Part shown: piece after piece, positions 42,181 through 50,430 of the stretch
Numbering within the stretch: the first letter of the stretch is position 1
How the letters are laid out: each line of letters opens with the position of its first letter
Source: Rhodococcus triatomae BKS 15-14
GTDB taxonomy: Bacteria > Actinomycetota > Actinomycetes > Mycobacteriales > Mycobacteriaceae
Length of the DNA: 64,000 bases
Direction of reading: 5' to 3'
Assembly (NCBI GenBank): GCA_000341795.1
Contig: AODO01000074.1
Coordinates: 1-64,000 of the forward strand
The notes under the pieces: generated by a model
What the model was told of the DNA's origin: nothing
Seen by the model: the letters and a program-made list of their open reading frames with translations, nothing else
Database searches by the model: none
Made by a program: the position numbers and the translations under genes

Positions 42181-43815
42181 GTGGGCATGCCGGTGATCGA
42201 AGACCGGGCGGAATCGTCTCCGCGCGAGAGGTGGGCGGCGCTCGGCGCGCTGGTGACGTCGTGCCTCGCCGTCCTGCTGGTGCTCATCGACAACACCGTC
42301 GTGGTCGTCGCACTGCCCACCCTCGCCAACGACCTCGGCGTCGGGTTCGGCGGGCTGCAGTGGGTCGTCGACTCCTACACGCTGCCGTTCGCCGGCTTCC
42401 TCCTGATGTTCGGGCATCTCGGAGACCGACTCGGCAGACGTCGCATCATGCTCGGCGGCTTGATCGGCATCGCCGTGGCGTCGATCGTCGGCGCCGTGGC
42501 CGACACACTCACCCAGGTCCTCGTCGCACGCACCGCGATGGGAATCGCGGCCGCGGCCGTCTTCCCCGCCACCCTGGCGATCATCACCGCGGCCTTCCCG
42601 AGCAGGCGCGGACGCGCCGCGGGCATCGCCGCGTGGACGGCCATGGCGGGCTTCGCGGTCGCCCTCGGCCCCGTCGTGGGCGGGTGGCTGCTCACGCACT
42701 TCTCCTGGCATGCCGTCTTCTGGGCAAACGTGCCACTGGCCGCGGTCGTCGCGGTCGCCTCCCTCGTCTTCGTGCGGGAGTCCCGGTCGGAGGTGACCGG
42801 TCCGCTCGACGTCCAGGGGATCGTGCTCTCGATCCTCGGCGTCTTCCTCCTCGTGTGGAGTTTCATCGAGGCTCCGCGCCACGGCTGGCTGTCGCCGCTC
42901 ACCCTCGGCGGAATCGCCGGGGCCCTGGCACTTCTCGCCGCGTTCGCCGTCCGCGAGACGCGTGCCCCCCACCCCGTGCTCGACGTCGGGTTGTTCCGGA
43001 TCCGCCGATTCGCCTTCCCTGCCCTCGCCCTCGCGGTCTCGTACTTCGCGATGTTCGGGTTCCTGTTCATCGTCAGTCAGTACTTCCAGGCGGTGCTGAT
43101 GATGGATCCCCTGACCTTCGGCATCCACTCGTTGCCGTTCGCGCTCGCGGTCGGTGCCGGGGCCCCGGTCTCCGCATGGCTCGGCTACCGGTACGGGCAC
43201 GCAGGCGTGGTCGTGGCGGGCATGGTGATCCTCGCCTCCGGCCTCTACTGGGCGAGCCATGCAACCGTCGCCACCACCTACTGGGAGATCCCCTTCGGCG
43301 CGATGATCCTCATGGGTGCGGGCCTCGGCATCGTCACCGGTCCCGTCACGGACTCCATCATGTCGTCCGTCCCCGCGTCCGCGGCGGGCGCGGGATCCGC
43401 GGTCAACGACACCACTCGCGAGGTCGGCGGCGCGCTCGGTATCGCGGTGCTGGGCTCCGTCCTGTTCGGCAAGTACCACGAGGTCGTCTCGGCGAAACTC
43501 GACTCCTACGGCCCCCTCGTCGGGAACGTCGTGTCGGACCGGGAGCGGGAACTCGTCGAGAACTCGCCCGTCTCGATCCTCTCCATCCTCGAACGGACGG
43601 ACCTGCCACCGGCGGTCACCGATCTCACCGATCCGAACAGCCTCGTGTACGTGATGCAGGATGCCGCGATGCAAGGGTGGCAGCGGTCGGCGATGCTGAT
43701 GGTCGTCAGCGTCGTCGTCACCGCCGTCGTCTTCGCGGTGTTCATGCCGTGGACCCGCGGACAGTCCCTCATCGACTCGCCCGCGGACGTCACCGGTCCG
43801 GCAGCACGCCCTTGA
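42181..43815 (+). CDS. MFS transporter, DHA2 (14-helix) drug-exporter type
   Basis: A 544-aa membrane protein with the DHA2 pattern: IDNTVVVVALPTLANDL in helix 1, GDRLGRRRIMLGG after helix 2, and GPVVGGWLLTHFSWHAVFWANVPLA in helices 5-6. Fourteen helices are expected, with a short charged C-terminus. These proton antiporters expel drugs or toxic metabolites. GTG 42181 follows GCAGGGGGT; ATG 42187 is the alternative. It has its own palindromic operator and converges with fprB, overlapping its end by 26 bases. Confidence 0.9.
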   Translation: MGMPVIEDRAESSPRERWAALGALVTSCLAVLLVLIDNTVVVVALPTLANDLGVGFGGLQWVVDSYTLPFAGFLLMFGHLGDRLGRRRIMLGGLIGIAVASIVGAVADTLTQVLVARTAMGIAAAAVFPATLAIITAAFPSRRGRAAGIAAWTAMAGFAVALGPVVGGWLLTHFSWHAVFWANVPLAAVVAVASLVFVRESRSEVTGPLDVQGIVLSILGVFLLVWSFIEAPRHGWLSPLTLGGIAGALALLAAFAVRETRAPHPVLDVGLFRIRRFAFPALALAVSYFAMFGFLFIVSQYFQAVLMMDPLTFGIHSLPFALAVGAGAPVSAWLGYRYGHAGVVVAGMVILASGLYWASHATVATTYWEIPFGAMILMGAGLGIVTGPVTDSIMSSVPASAAGAGSAVNDTTREVGGALGIAVLGSVLFGKYHEVVSAKLDSYGPLVGNVVSDRERELVENSPVSILSILERTDLPPAVTDLTDPNSLVYVMQDAAMQGWQRSAMLMVVSVVVTAVVFAVFMPWTRGQSLIDSPADVTGPAARP

Positions 43816-45421
43816 CTCGTGGCCGTCCCGCCGCCTTGCCCGCCGCTTTCTCCGCCTTGTCCACCTCGTTCCACCGCGTCTTGTCGACGAGCGTGGGCAC
43901 CCGCTCGGCGAGCAGTGCCGCGAGGGCGGCGCGATCCCCGCCCGGAGCGCGGAGACGACCTGCTTCGAAGTCCTCGATCAGCGCGTCGACCGTTTCCTGG
44001 GAGTCGGTGCGGTTGGTCCCGATGACGCCGCGCGGCCCCCGCTTGATCCAGCCGGTGGTGTAGACCCCCTCGACCCCGTCGACGCGGCCACGGTCGTTGG
44101 GCAGCACCGCGCGCGCCTCGTCGAAGGGCAGCCCCTCGACAGGCTTGCCGCGGTAGCCGACCGAGCGCAGAACCAGTGAGGCGGCCACCGTCTCGGTCTC
44201 GTCCGTCGCGACGGCCACGAGGTCGCCGTCGAGGGTGTTGCGCACCAGGTCGACCTCGGCGACCCGGCCGTCGTCTCCGCGCAGTTCCGTCGGGGATGCG
44301 AGGTAGCGGAAGACGATTCGCTTGTTGCCGGGCGTCGCGGGGCGTGCGGCGAACTCGCGGGCCAGCTCCATCTTCAGGAGCGCGGCGGGGTGCGCCCCCG
44401 GCGCGTCGAGGATCGCCGCGCTGGCCGCGTCGAGGTCCAGCTCCGACTCGTCGATCACGATGTCGACGCCGGCCAGGTGCCCGAGGGCCAGGAACTCCGG
44501 TGTCGAGTACGCCGCCTGCACCGGACCGCGCCTACCGACGACGACCACCTCACGGATGCTGCTGTCGCGCAGCGCCTTCAGCGCGTGGTCGGCGATGTCG
44601 GTCTTCGCGAGCTCGTCCGAGTCGAGGACCAGGACGCGGGCCACGTCGAGCGCGACGTTGCCGTTGCCGAAGATCACCGCGCGCTCGCCGGACAGGTCGA
44701 ACACCCGGTCGGCGTGGTCGGGGTGGCCGTTGTACCAGGCCACGAACTCGGTTGCCGAGTGGCTCCCGTCGAGATCCTCGCCGGGCACACCGAGACGCCG
44801 GTCACCCGGCGCACCAACGGCGTACACGACCGCATGGTGATGTGCGCGCAGTTCGTCCAGGGTGATGTCGGAGCCGACGTCGACACCCAGGTGCATCCGC
44901 ACGGCGTCGGACCGGAACGCCGAGGTGAATCGATCGACGACGCCCTTGGTTTCGGGGTGGTCCGGCGCCACACCGTTGCGGATGAGACCCCACGGGGTGG
45001 GGAGCCGGTCGAAGATCTCGACCTCGACGTTGCCGTGCCGGACGAGCTGCTCGGCCGCATAGCAACCGGCGGGCCCGGATCCGACGACGGCGACGCGCAG
45101 GGTACCGAGTTCGGCGGCGAGCTTGCGCGGCGCCGACGGCGCCAGCAGCCTCGAGTTGTCCAGGGGGTTCAGCTCGAAGTACGAGCGGTTGACGTCGACG
45201 AAGCGTTCCAGCGCACTCGGCAGGTCGAAGTCGGAGTAGATGGCGTCGACCGGGCAGACCTCGGCGCAGGCACCGCAGTCGATGCACGTGTCCGGGTCGA
45301 TGTAGAGCATCTCCGTGGTCGCGTAGTCGGGATCGCCGGGCCGGGGCCGGATGCAGTCGACCGGGCATTCCGGGACGCAACTGGAGTCGTTGCAGCAACG
45401 CTGCGTGATCACGAAAGTCAT
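43790..45421 (-). CDS. fprB: Ferredoxin-NADP reductase with N-terminal ferredoxin domain (FprB type)
   Basis: A 543-aa fusion. Residues 1-60 are a 7Fe/8Fe-type ferredoxin (C9, C10, C15, C19, C23 and C46, C49, C52, C56). The rest is an adrenodoxin-reductase-like flavoprotein: VAVVGSGPAGCYAAE (FAD), GNGNVALDVARVL and VVVGRRGPVQAAYS (NADPH), and TTGWIKRGPRGVIGTNR. It feeds electrons from NADPH to ferredoxins and P450s. The divergent P450 operon with a [3Fe-4S] ferredoxin is the natural partner. A degenerate regulon operator (site 8) lies 56 bases upstream. Confidence 0.92.
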   Translation of the reverse strand: MTFVITQRCCNDSSCVPECPVDCIRPRPGDPDYATTEMLYIDPDTCIDCGACAEVCPVDAIYSDFDLPSALERFVDVNRSYFELNPLDNSRLLAPSAPRKLAAELGTLRVAVVGSGPAGCYAAEQLVRHGNVEVEIFDRLPTPWGLIRNGVAPDHPETKGVVDRFTSAFRSDAVRMHLGVDVGSDITLDELRAHHHAVVYAVGAPGDRRLGVPGEDLDGSHSATEFVAWYNGHPDHADRVFDLSGERAVIFGNGNVALDVARVLVLDSDELAKTDIADHALKALRDSSIREVVVVGRRGPVQAAYSTPEFLALGHLAGVDIVIDESELDLDAASAAILDAPGAHPAALLKMELAREFAARPATPGNKRIVFRYLASPTELRGDDGRVAEVDLVRNTLDGDLVAVATDETETVAASLVLRSVGYRGKPVEGLPFDEARAVLPNDRGRVDGVEGVYTTGWIKRGPRGVIGTNRTDSQETVDALIEDFEAGRLRAPGGDRAALAALLAERVPTLVDKTRWNEVDKAEKAAGKAAGRPRVKGVLPDR

Positions 45422-45476
45422 TGAGCATCCTGATGCCGTCGGGCGCGCGCGCCGGCCGTCATGGCCGCCATGCAGC

Positions 45477-45491
45477 GAGAATAACGTTCCC
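45477..45491. promoter_or_regulatory. Regulon operator, site 8 (one arm degenerate)
   Basis: GAGAATAACGTTCCC: the left half is identical to site 3 (GAGAATAAC), the right half matches 4 of 6 consensus bases. It lies 56 bases upstream of fprB (start 45421) in the 241-base gap shared with the P450 operon. Confidence 0.5.
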
Positions 45492-45587
45492 GAAATCGTA
45501 AAGCATCGTTACCCGACCTGCAATCACTCCTACCGAAACCTGTCCGCCCCCCTGCTGTATGTGTCCTTGACCACACGATCGGGGGCG

Positions 45588-45632
45588 TGCTAAGCATGTG
45601 CCCAACAAATGCTGACCGACTGCTCAGCATTT
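45588..45632. promoter_or_regulatory. P450 operon operator: long inverted repeat plus small palindrome
   Basis: Arms AAATGCTGA (45607-45615) and TCAGCATTT (45624-45632) are exact reverse complements with an 8-base spacer. Just upstream, TGCTAAGCA (45588-45596) repeats the TGCT/AGCA half-sites. The long repeat ends 30 bases before the P450 start. A TTGACC box at 45567 could be a -35 element. Not related to the GAGAAT operator; the regulator gene is not apparent. Confidence 0.75.
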
Positions 45633-45662
45633 TGATCAGGGGACGCTTCCAGGAGGCTTGCG

Positions 45663-46931
45663 GTGACCGATTTCGACACGATCGACTACTTCACGGATCC
45701 GGCGCTGGTCGCGGATCCGCACCCCTACTACGACCACCTGCGGTCGAAGTGCCCTGTTCATCCGCTGCCCGTGTACAACGTGATCGCGGTGACCGGGTAC
45801 GAGGAGGCCTCCGAGATCTTCCGCAACGCCGACGTGTTCTCGAACATCATCGCGCCGATCGGGCCGTTCCCACCGCTTCCGTTCGAGCCCGAAGGCGACG
45901 ACATCAGCGCACAGATCGAGGCGCATCGTGACCAGTTCCCGATGTCCGAGCATCTCGTCACCTTCGACCCGCCGCAGCACCAGCGGACCCGTTCACTGCT
46001 CGGAAAACTCCTCACGCCCAGGCGCATCAAGGAGAACGAGGACTTCCTCTGGGGCCTGGCCGACCGTCAGATCGACGAGTTCCTCGGCACCGGCCGCTGC
46101 GAGGTCATGAAGGAGTACGCCCAGCCCTTCGCGCTCCTGACGATCGCCGATCTGCTCGGCGTCCCCGAAGAGGACCACGAGGCGTTCCGCATCCACCTCG
46201 GTGCGCAGAAGCCGGGGGCGATGAGCGAGGCGGACGCGCTCGCCCACAATCCTCTCGAGTTCCTCGACACCAAGTTCTCCGCCTACATCCGGGACCGGCG
46301 CGCCACCCCCCGCGGCGATGTACTCACGGCCCTCGCCGAATCCACATTCCCCGACGGCGAGACCCCCGAGGTGATCGAGCTGGTTCGCCTCGCCACCTTC
46401 CTCTTCGGAGCCGGCCAGGACACCACCGCGAGGCTGATCACGGCGTCCCTCCAGAAGATCGGTGAGGACACGGAACTGCAGAAGTTGCTGCGCGAGGACC
46501 GCGACCGCATCCCGAACTTCGTCGAGGAGATGCTGCGGATGGAGGGCACGGTCAAGAGCGATTTCCGCCTCGCCCGCAAGACCTCCACCGTCGGTGGTGT
46601 CGAGATCCCGGCGGGAACGACGGTCATGATCAATCCCGGCGCGGTGAATCGCGATCCGCGTCACTTCGAGGACCCGCACGAGTTCGACGCCGATCGGCAC
46701 AACGCCCGCGAGCACCTTGCGTTCGGGAAGGGCATCCACTCCTGCCCGGGTGGACCGCTCAGTCGCACCGAGGCCCGGATCACCATCGAGCGCTTCCTCG
46801 ACCGCACCACCGACATCACCATCTCCGAGGAACACCACGGCCCCGCCGGCGACCGGCGCTACACCTACGAGCCGACGTACATCCTCCGCGGCCTCACCGC
46901 ACTGCACCTCGACCTCGCCCCCGTGTCCTGA
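45663..46931 (+). CDS. Cytochrome P450
   Basis: A 422-aa soluble bacterial P450. The I-helix oxygen motif is AGQDTT, the K-helix EEMLR is present, and the heme loop FGKGIHSCPGGPLSR carries the axial Cys, C361. It inserts oxygen into a hydrophobic substrate, using electrons from the [3Fe-4S] ferredoxin encoded two genes on and probably the divergent FprB. The GTG at 45663 follows CAGGAGG. The operon with an SDR and ferredoxin suggests hydroxylation followed by alcohol oxidation. Substrate unknown. Confidence 0.95.
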   Translation: MTDFDTIDYFTDPALVADPHPYYDHLRSKCPVHPLPVYNVIAVTGYEEASEIFRNADVFSNIIAPIGPFPPLPFEPEGDDISAQIEAHRDQFPMSEHLVTFDPPQHQRTRSLLGKLLTPRRIKENEDFLWGLADRQIDEFLGTGRCEVMKEYAQPFALLTIADLLGVPEEDHEAFRIHLGAQKPGAMSEADALAHNPLEFLDTKFSAYIRDRRATPRGDVLTALAESTFPDGETPEVIELVRLATFLFGAGQDTTARLITASLQKIGEDTELQKLLREDRDRIPNFVEEMLRMEGTVKSDFRLARKTSTVGGVEIPAGTTVMINPGAVNRDPRHFEDPHEFDADRHNAREHLAFGKGIHSCPGGPLSRTEARITIERFLDRTTDITISEEHHGPAGDRRYTYEPTYILRGLTALHLDLAPVS

Positions 46932-46971
46932 CGGCGCGCCGACCACCACCGAGACCAGAGAGAAGACCTTC

Positions 46972-47739
46972 ATGACAGACAACGAGAGCGCCGCGAGCAC
47001 CCGCGTCGCCGTGATCACCGGTGGCGCATCGGGAATAGGCCTCGCCGCCGCCCGCCGGCTGGGCGAGGGCGGGCACCCCGTCGCGCTGCTGGACCGGCAG
47101 GGCGACCTCGCGCAGAAGGCCGCCGACGAACTGCGGGAGATCGGGATCACGGCGCTGGCCGCCGAAGTGGACGTCACCGACCGCGGCGCCGTCGACAAGG
47201 CCCTCGACCAGGTCCGCCGCGAGCTGGGCCCGGTGCGGATCATGGTCACCAGCGCGGGAATCGAGTCCACAGCACCGTTCGCCGACATCACCCTCGACGA
47301 CTGGGATCGCGTCCTCGCCGTCAACCTCACCGGCACCTTCCACTGCGTGCAATCCGCGGTGCCGGACATGAAGGAGGCCGGCTGGGGGCGGATCGTCACG
47401 ATCTCGTCGTCGAGCGCTCAGTCCGGTGCGCCCGATCGTGCGCACTACGTGGCCTCGAAGGGCGGTGTCATCGCGCTCACGAAGGCGCTGTCCTTCGAGC
47501 TCGCGCCGCTCGGCATCACCGCCAACACCATCCCGCCCTCGATCATCGACACCCCGATGGCCCGTGAGGGCGCCAAGCACGACGCCATGATAGATCTCGA
47601 TGCGCTGGCGTCGATGACTCCCGTTCGGCGCATCGGCACCCCCGACGACGTCGCGGCCGCGACGGCGTTCCTGTGCTCGGACGCAGCGGGATTCATCACC
47701 GGACAGGTCATCGGTGTCAACGGCGGCTGGTACCTCTGA
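46972..47739 (+). CDS. Short-chain dehydrogenase/reductase in the P450 operon
   Basis: A 255-aa classical SDR with TGGASGIGLAAA, SAGIESTAPF, catalytic SSSSAQSG and HYVASKGG, and the ending GFITGQVIGVNGGWYL. LLDRQGD after strand 2 favours NAD. It sits 40 bases after the P450 and shares a base with the ferredoxin start. The likely job is to oxidise the alcohol made by the P450. Confidence 0.92.
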   Translation: MTDNESAASTRVAVITGGASGIGLAAARRLGEGGHPVALLDRQGDLAQKAADELREIGITALAAEVDVTDRGAVDKALDQVRRELGPVRIMVTSAGIESTAPFADITLDDWDRVLAVNLTGTFHCVQSAVPDMKEAGWGRIVTISSSSAQSGAPDRAHYVASKGGVIALTKALSFELAPLGITANTIPPSIIDTPMAREGAKHDAMIDLDALASMTPVRRIGTPDDVAAATAFLCSDAAGFITGQVIGVNGGWYL

Positions 47740-47963
47740 TGCGCGTCGAGGCGGACTTCGATCGCTGCGAGGCCAACGCGATCTGCGTCGGCCTGGCCCC
47801 GGACGTCTTCGACCTCGACGACAACGAGGAACTCGCCGTGGCGTCGAGTCCTGTTCCCGCGCACCTCGAGGAGGCGGTACGGGACGCGATCGTGCAGTGC
47901 CCGCGAGCGGCGCTCCGCGAAACCCCCGCCGCACCGGGTGAGGGGAACCCTCGCCGGGTCTGA
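47739..47963 (+). CDS. [3Fe-4S] ferredoxin, P450 electron donor
   Basis: A 74-aa ferredoxin: FDRCEANAICVGLAPDVFDLDDNEEL gives the first two cluster cysteines (C-x5-C, where the third ligand of a [4Fe-4S] site is absent), and VQCPRAAL the last. This is the usual small ferredoxin beside actinobacterial P450s. The ATG at 47739 overlaps the SDR stop by one base. The final codons lie within the terminator hairpin. Confidence 0.93.
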   Translation: MRVEADFDRCEANAICVGLAPDVFDLDDNEELAVASSPVPAHLEEAVRDAIVQCPRAALRETPAAPGEGNPRRV

Positions 47964-47988
47964 CCGGCGCAGGGTTCCCCTCACCCGG
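47934..47988. terminator. Long hairpin terminator overlapping two convergent stops
   Basis: Arms 47934-47951 and 47971-47988 are exact 18-bp reverse complements; the loop contains a second CGCCGG/CCGGCG pairing. It covers the ferredoxin stop (47963) and the converging CoA-transferase stop (47981), so each gene's 3' end codes for half of it. Confidence 0.85.
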
Positions 47989-49036
47989 ATCCGTGCTCGC
48001 CGAGCATCGGCGGCGGACCGTAGTCGGGGTCGAATCCCGCTATGCGGATGGGGCTTCCGATGAGGCGGTGATCCCCCGCCCGCACCACCGCGCCGGGAGT
48101 CTCCGCCAGCGCCTCGGGCAGCGTCCGGACCGCCGCCGCGGGAACACCGAGTGGACGCAGCCGCGCCTCCCAGTTCGGTGCCGTATCGGTGGCGAGCGCG
48201 GCTGTCACGACGGCCAGCACCTCGTCGCGGCGCTGGGCCCGCTCCGCCATCGTGTCGAATCCGTCGATACCTGCCTGGTCCGCGAACTTCTTCCAGAAAC
48301 CGTCATGCGTGACGAACAACGCCAGATGACCATCAGCTGTGGGAAACAACTGCGCCGGAACGTAGTACGAGTGCGCTCCGTTGGCCATCCGCTTCGGCTC
48401 GGTCCCCTCGTTGAGGTAGGCCGAGGCGCGGTAGTTCAACTGGGACAGCATCACGTCGCGCAGCGATACGTCCACCTGCCCGCCACGTCCCGAGACGATC
48501 TGCGCGAGCAGGCCGAGCGCGGCGGTCATCCCGGTGGAGTTGTCGGCCGCCGAGTAGCCCGGCAACGTCGGCGGTCCGTCCGGATCCCCGGTCAGTGACG
48601 CGACTCCGGTGAGCGCCTGCACCACGTAGTCGAACGCCGGTTCGTCGCCCGCGTCCAGCCCGTAGCCGGTGAGTGCGACACACACGATCCTGTCGTTGAA
48701 CTGGCGCAGGGACGCATAGTCGAGTCCGTACTTGCGGATCGCCGACGGCTTCAGATTCACCAGCAGCGCATGGGAATCGGTGGCCAACTCACCGAGGCGT
48801 CGCCGATCTCCCTCCGTGGTGAGGTCGAGACAGATGCTCCGCTTGCCGCGGTTGAGACTGGCGAAGTACGCGTCACTCACCTGACGGGAGAGGTCGCCGG
48901 TCGGCGGTTCGATCTTGGTGACCTCCGCGCCGAGGTCGGCGAGCAGCATCGTCGCGTACGGCCCGGCCAGGATGTGCCCGACCTCGAGGATCTTGATGCC
49001 GGCGAGCGGGCCCGCAGTCGTCACACCGTCCGTCAC
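47981..49036 (-). CDS. Class III (CaiB/BaiF family) CoA-transferase
   Basis: A 351-aa family member: LAGIKILEVGHILAGPYATMLLADLGAEVTKIEPP, SLNRGKRSICLDLTTEGD and the C-terminal GPPPMLGEHG. It is shorter than the one at 4353 and lacks part of the middle. The GTG at 49036 overlaps the LLM oxidoreductase stop (GTGA); GTG 49024 is possible. Role: CoA transfer to a free acid, or alpha-methylacyl-CoA racemisation, which would suit branched acyl-CoAs entering FadE steps. Confidence 0.88.
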   Translation of the reverse strand: MTDGVTTAGPLAGIKILEVGHILAGPYATMLLADLGAEVTKIEPPTGDLSRQVSDAYFASLNRGKRSICLDLTTEGDRRRLGELATDSHALLVNLKPSAIRKYGLDYASLRQFNDRIVCVALTGYGLDAGDEPAFDYVVQALTGVASLTGDPDGPPTLPGYSAADNSTGMTAALGLLAQIVSGRGGQVDVSLRDVMLSQLNYRASAYLNEGTEPKRMANGAHSYYVPAQLFPTADGHLALFVTHDGFWKKFADQAGIDGFDTMAERAQRRDEVLAVVTAALATDTAPNWEARLRPLGVPAAAVRTLPEALAETPGAVVRAGDHRLIGSPIRIAGFDPDYGPPPMLGEHGSG

Positions 49037-49989
49037 CGCAGGTCCTTCACCAGCTCGGAGACCACGTCCCGGGTCCGGTACTTGGACGCCACGAGTTCGT
49101 CGCGGGTGTCGCCGATCGGCAGCAGGCGCATCGAGATGTCGGTGGCGCCCGCCTCCGCGTACCGCCGGAAGCCTGCCATGACGGCCTCCTCGTCGCCCGC
49201 GATGCACAGGTCGCCGACGTCCCGGACGTTCCCGTGTTCGAGCAGTCGCTGATAGTTCGGCGACACCTCCGCCTCCGCGAGGATCCGGTTCGCCCGCTCG
49301 CGCGCGGTGTCGACCTCGGACGGCCGGCACAGGCACACCGGCAGGCCAGCGACGATCCGCGGGGCGGGCTTGCCGGCGTTGGCCGCGGCCTTCCTGATGC
49401 GCGGACCGATGTGCTCCGCGATGTTGCGGTCGTCGGCCATCCACAGCACCGTGCCGTCCGCCTGCTCGCCCGCGATGTTCAGCATCACCGGACCGAGCGC
49501 CGCCACGAAGACCGGCATCGGCGCGACAGGCGGAAGGTCGAGCGGGTTGTGCACCGTGAAGGTGTCGTTCTCGACGTCGACACCGCCCGTTCCCGCGAGC
49601 GCGGCGTTCAGCACGTCCAGGTAGTCGCGAGTGTATTTGGCCGGCTTCTCGTAGGGCAGACCGAGCATGTCCTGCACGATCCAGTGATGCGAGGGGCCGA
49701 CGCCGAGGGCGAGCCGCCCACCGATCGCGGCGTGCACCGACAGCGCCTGCCGCGACAGCGCGATCGGGTGCTGCGCCTGTAGCGGCACGACCGCGGTACC
49801 GATCTCGATCGTCGACGTCCGCTGCCCCATCAGCGCGACCGCGGTCAGGGCGTCGAAGTCGTTGGGCACCTGCGGAACCCACACGGTGTCCAGGCCCGCC
49901 GACTCGGCCCACTCGACGTCGGCCATCATCCGGGAGACCTTCTTGGCGGAGTCTCCCCGCTCCGGCCCCACCATCACACCGATCCGCAC
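49033..49989 (-). CDS. LLM-class (F420-dependent-type) oxidoreductase
   Basis: A 318-aa luciferase-like TIM barrel: RIGVMVGPERGDSAKK, FDALTAVALMGQRTSTIEIGTAVVPLQAQHPIALSRQALSVHAAIGGRLALGVGPSHH and a C-terminal AVMAGFRRYAEAGATDISMRLLPIG. The strong GxGPSH and PIALSRQ motifs are those of F420-type members, though FMN use cannot be excluded. The GTG at 49989 follows CTGGAGGTAAC. It is coupled to the CoA-transferase, so it may reduce or oxidise an acyl intermediate. No F420 biosynthesis genes are in the window. Confidence 0.88.
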   Translation of the reverse strand: MRIGVMVGPERGDSAKKVSRMMADVEWAESAGLDTVWVPQVPNDFDALTAVALMGQRTSTIEIGTAVVPLQAQHPIALSRQALSVHAAIGGRLALGVGPSHHWIVQDMLGLPYEKPAKYTRDYLDVLNAALAGTGGVDVENDTFTVHNPLDLPPVAPMPVFVAALGPVMLNIAGEQADGTVLWMADDRNIAEHIGPRIRKAAANAGKPAPRIVAGLPVCLCRPSEVDTARERANRILAEAEVSPNYQRLLEHGNVRDVGDLCIAGDEEAVMAGFRRYAEAGATDISMRLLPIGDTRDELVASKYRTRDVVSELVKDLR

Positions 49990-50031
49990 GTTACCTCCAG
50001 TTTGACGAGATGAATTGTCTTGCAGTCCGGT

Positions 50032-50430
50032 TCACGGAGCGGATTCACCGGTGAGCTTGCGGACCTCCGTCACCAGGACGTCCAGCGGGGTGCTCGTCGG
50101 GAACACCGCCGCCGCGCCGGCGTCGAGCAGTTTCGGCACGTCTTCCTGCGGGATCGTGCCGCCGACGATGACGTCGATGTCGCCGGCGTCGGCCGCTCGC
50201 AGTGCGTCGACGACCCGGGTGGTCAGTGCGACGTGTGCACCGGAGAGGATGCTCAGCCCGACGACGGCGACATCCTCCTGCAGTGCAATGGACACGATGT
50301 CCTCGACTCGCTGCCGAATGCCTGTGTAGACGACCTCGAAGCCGGCATCGCGGAGGGCGCGGGCGACGATCTTGGCGCCGCGGTCGTGGCCGTCGAGTCC
50401 GGGCTTCGCGACGAGGATGCGGGCGGTCAT
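50032..50430 (-). CDS. B12-binding small subunit of an acyl-CoA mutase
   Basis: A 132-aa cobalamin domain. D13-x-H15-x2-G18 (GLDGHDRG) supplies the base-off histidine ligand; VVGLSILSGAH and VIVGGTIPQED are the other cobalamin loops. It is the size of IcmB/HcmB-type small subunits. The ATG at 50430 overlaps the large-subunit stop by one base. With 50430-52007 it makes a split mutase like isobutyryl- or 2-hydroxyisobutyryl-CoA mutases. Confidence 0.94.
   Translation of the reverse strand: MTARILVAKPGLDGHDRGAKIVARALRDAGFEVVYTGIRQRVEDIVSIALQEDVAVVGLSILSGAHVALTTRVVDALRAADAGDIDVIVGGTIPQEDVPKLLDAGAAAVFPTSTPLDVLVTEVRKLTGESAP

Noticed and set aside
49990-50031. Possible regulon operator GAGATGAATTGTC before the LLM oxidoreductase
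   Set aside because: Both arms depart strongly from GAGAAT/ATTCTC and it is not a convincing inverted repeat.
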